Source: Rallus limicola
Lineage: Eukaryota; Chordata; Aves; Gruiformes; Rallidae
DNA: 64,000 bases
Direction: 5' to 3'
NCBI GenBank assembly: GCA_022605955.1
Contig: JAKCOZ010000102.1
Location: 992,001 to 1,056,000, forward strand
The notes beneath the pieces were generated by a model that ran no database searches, was not told where the DNA came from, and worked only from the letters and a program-made list of their open reading frames with translations. Numbering within the stretch: position 1 is the first letter of the stretch; each line of letters starts with the position of its first letter. Positions 58,581-64,000 of the stretch are shown one piece after another. A program made the position numbers and the translations under genes.

Positions 58581-60014
58581 CCCTTTGGGCTGAGCCTCTC
58601 CGGGCTCAGAAAACCGGTTTCAGCAAACATCCTGCCAGCTTGGCCAGAGGACACGGACCTTTCCCGTCCTGCTGTGGGCTCGCTGGCTCCTTCTCTGCGG
58701 TGGCACCCACACCCCAGAGTGAGGAGCTGGCTCTCTGCTGCGTCCATCCCCGCACTGTGCTGCCAAAGGAGCCTTCCCAAACACCCTGATACCTGTCTCC
58801 AAGTGTAAGCAGACATTTCCCAGACATCTGTTGGGAAACTGAGGCAGAGCCCAGCAGACACAGCTGTGTGCTTTTGCCCACTCTGCAAGGCTTTTTCTCC
58901 ACCATCCCCAACTCAGACACTCTCCCCTTCCCCCCCTCCAAGACCCCCCATCCCAACGGATGGATGAGCTTGGAAGTGGCTCCAGCCTGTCCCAGGGCAT
59001 GGCCAAGACTCACCTCCGGACGTGTCCAGCTCTTCTGGCCCATCTGACCCACCACAGACCCTCTAGGGAGAGGGGAACGGGGGTGTCCTGGCAGGTGTAT
59101 GAGAATGAGGAGGAAAAGCAGGAGGAAGGCAGCTGGGTGAGGACACAGCATCTGCCTTGGGGACCCCGCTGGGAGCTGAGCATCCCCCGCTCCCCCCTCT
59201 GGTCTCCTCATCAGTGATGAACACAGGCACAAAGGGGCCACCACAGTGAAATAGATATTTATAACAATCATAATTATTATTCTTTCACCAATTTTCTCTT
59301 CCGTGGCTGGAGCCTGGCAGAGACTACAGAGCAGGCAGAGCTGCTGCAGCGGAGAGTAATGGTGCCCCCAGGACGAATAAAGAGCACACTTCAAACCAGC
59401 AGATGCTGCTGAGAGCCCCAGCGCAGGAAATGTCTGCAGAATGAATCGGGGTTTGTGGGGCTGGGCTGGGGGTTTTACAGGGAAGGTTCCCCAGCCTGGG
59501 AGGGGAAGGGAAATGGGGGCTGGGGGAGGTGGCACCTCGGGGCGCGGAGCTGGCACCCTGCGCCCTGGGTGCTGGTGTGGGTTGGCATCCCTGGGGGTTT
59601 ATGGGGCTGCCTGAGCCCCGATGAGAAGCACAGATGGTTTCCCACTCACTGGCCCCCAAAAAAGCAGCCGTGGGGGAGCCAGCGCCTCAGCAGAGCCTGG
59701 GAAGTCCCCGAGGGTTGTGTCGTGCCGAGGGGCTCCGTGCCGCCGGCGCAGCCTGGGGAAGGAGGAGAGGGCTCTCACAGGACAAAGGGACAAGGCTCAG
59801 GGAGCAAAGCATGAGACAGAAATGGGGGGTCCCAGCCCCACGACCCTCTTCATAGAGGACAGATGGTGTCACTGGCTGTGTCACCCCAGCTGCCCGACAC
59901 CAGGAGAAGAAGCAAGGTTCCTGCCCCAAACCCTTCAGCCGGTGCTGGGAAACTCTCCGGCAGCCCAGCAATAGCTGGAACAAAGGCATTCCAGCCTGTG
60001 CTGCTGAGGCTTGG

Positions 60015-60105
60015 CACGTGTCTTGTACTTCCAGGGTTATTGTTTTTTATAGTACATCATAAAATAATGTTCTATATTCTATATATTTTTACGGCCAGCA
60101 GGAGA
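60015..60105. promoter_or_regulatory. AT-rich island
   Basis: The run gttattgttttttatagtac, then aaaataatgttctatattct and atatattttta, is among the most AT-rich in the window. A similar patch is at about 59245-59295 (agatatttataacaatcata). No coding potential; both could be regulatory or old repeat remnants. Confidence 0.25.
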
Positions 60106-60574
60106 GCAGTAGAGGGCAGGGAATGGCGGAAGGCTGGCCGGCAGCAGGACGGCCATGGGAAAGGAGTCTCCAGGGGAGCAGCCCGGGACAGGCAGGCACC
60201 CTGGGATGGGGGTCTGGCCCAGCACGAGTAGGTCAAGGGTGGGAGGATGCTGAGGTAAAGGACCCAGACATCTGTCAGGAGCAGGAGCCAAGCTGCAGGA
60301 CACCAGGGATGGAGAGGTGGCTGAAGTGGAGGTATTGCCCCAGTTAGCTTTGCCTGGGGGAGGATGTGAGAGGGAAACCCCCATGGTGGGAAGAGGCTGT
60401 GCCGTCCTGCTGCAAGACAGAGTACATCGGGGGGCTTTTTGGCTGGATGCTGCGTGGTTAATAGCAAGAAGAGTATGGAGCTGGGAAGTGTCGGAACAAA
60501 TCGCCCTCCAGTCTGGCTCTGGGTTCCCTCCGAGCTGGCTGCAAGGAGCTCTCCTGGCTCTGAGGCAGCCAGGA

Positions 60575-60945
60575 TGCACGAGAGTTGGGATGTATGAGAG
60601 ATGGGATGCATGAGAGATGGGATATATGAGAGTTGGGATGCATGAGAGCTGGGATGTATGAGAGATGGGATATATGAGAGTTGGGATGCATGAGAGCTGG
60701 GATGTATGAGAGATGGGATGCATGAGAGCTGGGATGTATGAAAGCTGGGATGTATGAGAGATGGGGTGCACAAGAGCTGGGATGCACTAGAGATGGGATG
60801 CATGAGAGATGGGATGTATGAGAGATGGGATGCACGAGAGATGGGATGCACGAGAGATGGGATGCATGAGATGGGATGCATGGGATGGGATGCATGAGAG
60901 CTGGGATGCATGAGAGATGGTATGTTTGACAGCCAGGATGCACCA
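60575..60945. repeat. about 16-17-bp minisatellite (gggatgcatgagaga units)
   Basis: More than twenty tandem copies of a unit like gagagatgggatgcat, with variants tatg, gctggg and cacg, span about 370 bases. The array is free of stops in minus-strand frames, giving a spurious Ser/His/Ile/Pro repeat protein. Confidence 0.95.
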
Positions 60946-61149
60946 CATGAAGGTGTTTGCAACATGGACAAGCCCTTTGCTTTAGCCTGAGGACAGTGAC
61001 TGAGCTTCCTGAGCTGCAGAGCCCTTCTCCCAGGGGGTGGGGAGAGGGAGCAGAGCCACCCATAGCGCGGGACCTGAAAACGGGTGTTCAGGGGGCAAAA
61101 TGCCTCTGGGATGCAGAGAGCACAGGGCTCCGCTGAGGTGATCCGGGGC

Positions 61150-61690
61150 ACGAGGGCTCACTCGGGCGACGTCTTCCCCGCTCCTCCCAGCATCCTCCCG
61201 CCGGTATTTGCCGTTATGCAGGGGCAGCGTCCCGGGACCGCCCGGTCTGCGCAGCCCCCTCCCCGGGGCAGGCGCCGGGAGCCGTTGCGGTTCGGAGCCC
61301 AGCCCTTGGCTGCGGGACGGCGCCCGTCAGCCCCTGCGTTTCGAAGCTGCCGGCCTCATGTGTCCGCGCCTGGCGCAGCGTGGCAGCTCCCCCCTGGTCT
61401 CCGGCAGCTCCCCCCTGGTCTCCGGTGGCGCCTGTGGGCCGGGGCGGGCCGGGACGCGGCGTGCCGGGGCCTGCGGCAGGCTGGGTGGCTGGGTGGGGAG
61501 CGGGGCGCTGGCGGCCCCCGGCCCCCACCCCCTCCCCGCGCCAGGCGTGTTCCTGCAGCCCGGCCCGCCCCGCCCCGCCCCGCAGAGGGGTTCTCTTTGG
61601 TCCCTGCCCCCGGGGCAGCCTTTGATTGCAGAGGCCTGTCAGGGCACCGCAGCGGCCTCCAGACGCTGCCTGTAAACACGGCGATTAAAA
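61150..61690. promoter_or_regulatory. second orphan CpG island with GC-box cluster
   Basis: High CpG density with tandem Sp1-type GC boxes (cccgccccgccccgccccgc near 61563-61585) and a duplicated 20-base unit cagctcccccctggtctccg (about 61384-61424). No recognisable first exon follows on either strand. Confidence 0.45.
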
Positions 61691-62744
61691 AAGGAATCCT
61701 TCCAGGGGCTAAAACCGGCACCGGGGTACCCGGGGGGGAAGGAGGGGTGCTGAGTCAGCAAGGAGCTGCCCTTCGCCTCCCCTGGGGCCGGCAGCACCGC
61801 GGTCGGGGGCACCGCCTGGAAGTGGAGAGGGTGAGGGGAGCAGTGGGCCCCGCAGGAAGGCTGGAGGGGAGGATGCCGGCTGTGGGCTCAGCCTCTGACT
61901 GCTCCCTGGGGAAGGAAGGAGCAATTTCTAGATGAAGCGATAGGGCTGCCCAGACAGCCACGCTGTTTGTTAGTGGGGAAGTCGGCTGGTTTGAGGGGGA
62001 AGGTGTTATGAGGGTCATTTGTTAGGGCGAGCCCTGCAGAGCAGCACCTAGCCACGGCTGGAGCCCTGCCCGGGCTGGCTCCTTCCCACCCCCAGCAGGT
62101 CACTGCTTTTCTCCCAGGAACACACAGCTGGGCCAGAAAGGTTGCCTCTTCTTTCCCTTCCAGCTTCCTTTCCCTTTTCTCACCTTTTTCTCTCCACATC
62201 AGAGGTGCCTTTCCTTTTGGGATTGAGGTGCTAAAGCTGAGCAGCAACCAGAGGAGCTCGGCGGGGCCAGCAAGGAGAGGAAAGAGATGTTGGCTGTGGA
62301 GCTGGGCTGGGTCTAGGGGGATGCTGAAGCGGCCCCCTCGCTGTGCCACATGCACCCCGCGGCAGCAGCCTGTGGGGGATGCTGTATCCATCACTCCTCC
62401 TTGTCTTGCTGCTCAGCAGAGCTCTGGGTGCTGGGCTCCTCGCTCGGCTCTCAGACCTGGGTGAACAACGTGCATCTCTGCCCCCTCCCTGGACTCAGTC
62501 TTTCCCACTTCTCTCCCTCTCCAGGGGGGTATTTGTCTTCCCACCGTTGAGGAGGAGCGTGGAGCGGTGGCCCTTGCCTTGCTGAGCCCACCGTGGCAGC
62601 ATGAAGTGGGCAGGAGCCCTTGCTGAGCCAGCCAGAGGAGGAAGAGGAAGGTCCCTGCTGGGAAGTGCTCGGGTACCCCTCTGCTCCCCGAGCAGCCAGA
62701 AGTTACTATTCCTCTGGCGTGGAGCCCTGCCCGGGGAGGGCGTC

Positions 62745-62860
62745 AGCCTCTCACACTTAATGACTTATTTATCTTGCCTTATTGCAGGCATGATGACAGT
62801 TTTCATTATTAAGCTGCTAGGTAATGGTCTGGCCTGTGGTGGGAGCTGAATCATCAGCAG
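62745..62860. promoter_or_regulatory. AT-rich island with GATA and AP-1-like motifs
   Basis: The run cacttaatgacttatttatc is followed by ttgccttattgcaggcatg and acagttttcattattaagc. It has a TTATCT GATA motif (62769-62774), TGACTTA and ATTA cores in a GC-rich setting. Candidate conserved element by composition only. Confidence 0.3.
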
Positions 62861-63629
62861 CTCTTTGCTGACGGTTGGATTCTCTTACCCGGGAGAGGTG
62901 TGACAGGGGGAGGACACGCCGTGCCCTGTCCCTGCTGCAGTGCCCTGTCCTCTGCCAGGGCAGCGAGCTGGGTGGCTGTGGTGCCGGGTGCTGGGTGCAG
63001 GACGGTGGAGTGGGTGGAGGTGGCTGAGCACGTGCTGCTCAAGGCATGGGCTCTCTGCCGATGGCTGGGGTGGTGGCTGTCCCCTGGAGATGCTCTCTGC
63101 TGTCTGCCCATCCTGCCCCTTGCTGCTGCAGCAGGACAGATGCCCACAGAGCCCACATGCCCCTTGCCAAGGGGCTTGCAGGAGGGGAGCATGCAGGGTG
63201 TCGGGCGTGATGGGGAGTGCAGGCAGCATCCAGCCCCATCCCAGCCCCAGAGCCCAGCTCAGCACAGGTGCTGTGGTGGCAGAAACACAGGACACGGCTC
63301 TCCAGCTTCTCCCTTGCCTTGAAGACAGCTCTCTCCTCCCCATCCCTGAGGGATTTGGAATCCACCAGCCCAGAGTGGTGTTTGGTGTGTGCACAGGAGG
63401 GAAGCCACAGCGTGCCTGGCAAAGTGCTTCCTCCCCGCTCTGCCCAGGCGCTCTGCAGGCAGCACCACAGCAGCTGGGGGCAGCTGGCAGGAGGAGGAGG
63501 AAGAGGAGGAAGCACCACCAGACAGGTCCTGCTAAATAAACCAGGGCAAAGCAGAGATAGCCTGGCAGGGATGGAGCTGCAGGGAAGCAGCCCTGCTCCT
63601 GGTGCTACCCTGTGCCTGCGGATGCGGTG

Positions 63630-63745
63630 AGGTGGCGGTAATGATATATGCAATCAATTAAATATGACCAATCTTTAATTAGATGTATAAACACGCCTAA
63701 AGTTAAACGAGGTCTCCTTATGGAGAAGGAATGCAGCACGGTACC
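63630..63745. promoter_or_regulatory. AT-rich island with POU/homeodomain cluster
   Basis: The run gtaatgatatatgcaatcaa is followed by ttaaatatgaccaatcttta, attagatgtataaacacgcc and taaagttaaacgagg. It contains a POU-like ATGCAAT, several ATTA cores, a CCAAT box and a TAAACA forkhead-like site. It is the strongest AT-rich cluster of the intergenic region. Confidence 0.35.
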
Positions 63746-64000
63746 ATGTTAAATGAGAAACTCATGCACTTCCCAAGCAGGAGCTTCCCAGATTCACACA
63801 CGGATCCACCTCTGGGAACCAGCCCCTCTCCTTCCCCTTGGCACCAGCCACTTCCAGTGGTTGGGGGGTCTGGGCACGGGGACCAGGGCACGCAGTGACA
63901 AGGGCTGGCAATGGGGATGGGGGCTGCATCCTGCTCCTCCGGGACCCTGGAAGCAGCTTGATGAGTCCCAGCATTGCTCAGCTCAGCACAGCTCCTGCTT

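Larger units (their letters stand above)
46021..64000. other. about 18 kb region without a supported gene
   Basis: No exon with recognisable protein similarity and compatible splice signals was found on either strand. Long open frames (up to 433 codons) coincide with GC-rich CpG islands or stop-free minisatellites. The region holds one CR1 fragment, at least five tandem-repeat arrays, two CpG islands and about eight AT-rich islands. Gene order in human suggests EFNB1 as the next gene beyond the right edge (inference). Lineage-specific lncRNAs cannot be excluded. Confidence 0.6.

Noticed and set aside
60072..61151. 359-codon minus-strand Ser/His/Ile/Pro repeat frame
   Set aside because: The frame runs through a tandem repeat with no stop codons; it has no splice or promoter support.

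Overview
The window looks like avian nuclear DNA. It is very GC-rich and rich in minisatellites. It has compact genes with small GT-AG introns and two CR1-type LINE fragments (the dominant bird and reptile retroposon). The genes are vertebrate multi-exon genes, so most long open frames are GC artefacts. STARD8 lies on Xq in human and on chicken chromosome 4p (chromosome 4A of many other birds), so a 4A-like microchromosome is the best guess. That placement is inference; no species call is possible.

Layout. 1-700 is a CpG-island-like segment with a perfect CRE and a possible 5' untranslated exon. About 156-19661 is a long non-coding stretch, read as STARD8 intron 1. 19862-31035 (+) is a complete, intact STARD8/DLC3 gene: 14 coding exons, 1065 residues, SAM + serine-rich/LD-motif linker + RhoGAP + START. 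Its 3'UTR runs to an AATAAA at 32497. 32649-46020 (-) is a complete, intact gene in tail-to-tail orientation: 18 coding exons, 719 residues, signal peptide + LDLa + 10 LRRs + 7TM. It is a relaxin-family receptor of the RXFP1/RXFP2 type that I believe has no counterpart beside STARD8 in human. Both reading frames were assembled exon by exon; splice phases match at every junction and both totals divide by three.

46021-64000 contains no gene I can support. It holds a CR1 fragment, several minisatellites, two orphan CpG islands (about 57.4-58.4 kb and 61.15-61.7 kb) and a series of AT-rich islands with homeodomain, POU and GATA-like motifs. These stand out from the GC-rich background and look like candidate distal regulatory elements. 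In human the next gene in this direction is EFNB1, so this may be its regulatory flank (inference).

The main discovery candidate is the third RXFP1/2-class receptor. Its position next to STARD8 mirrors RXFP2 near STARD13 on human chromosome 13, which suggests a genome-duplication paralog retained here. STARD8 (Rho inactivation at focal adhesions) and the receptor (peptide-hormone GPCR) have no evident functional link. Their connection is positional, with 3' ends close enough to overlap.
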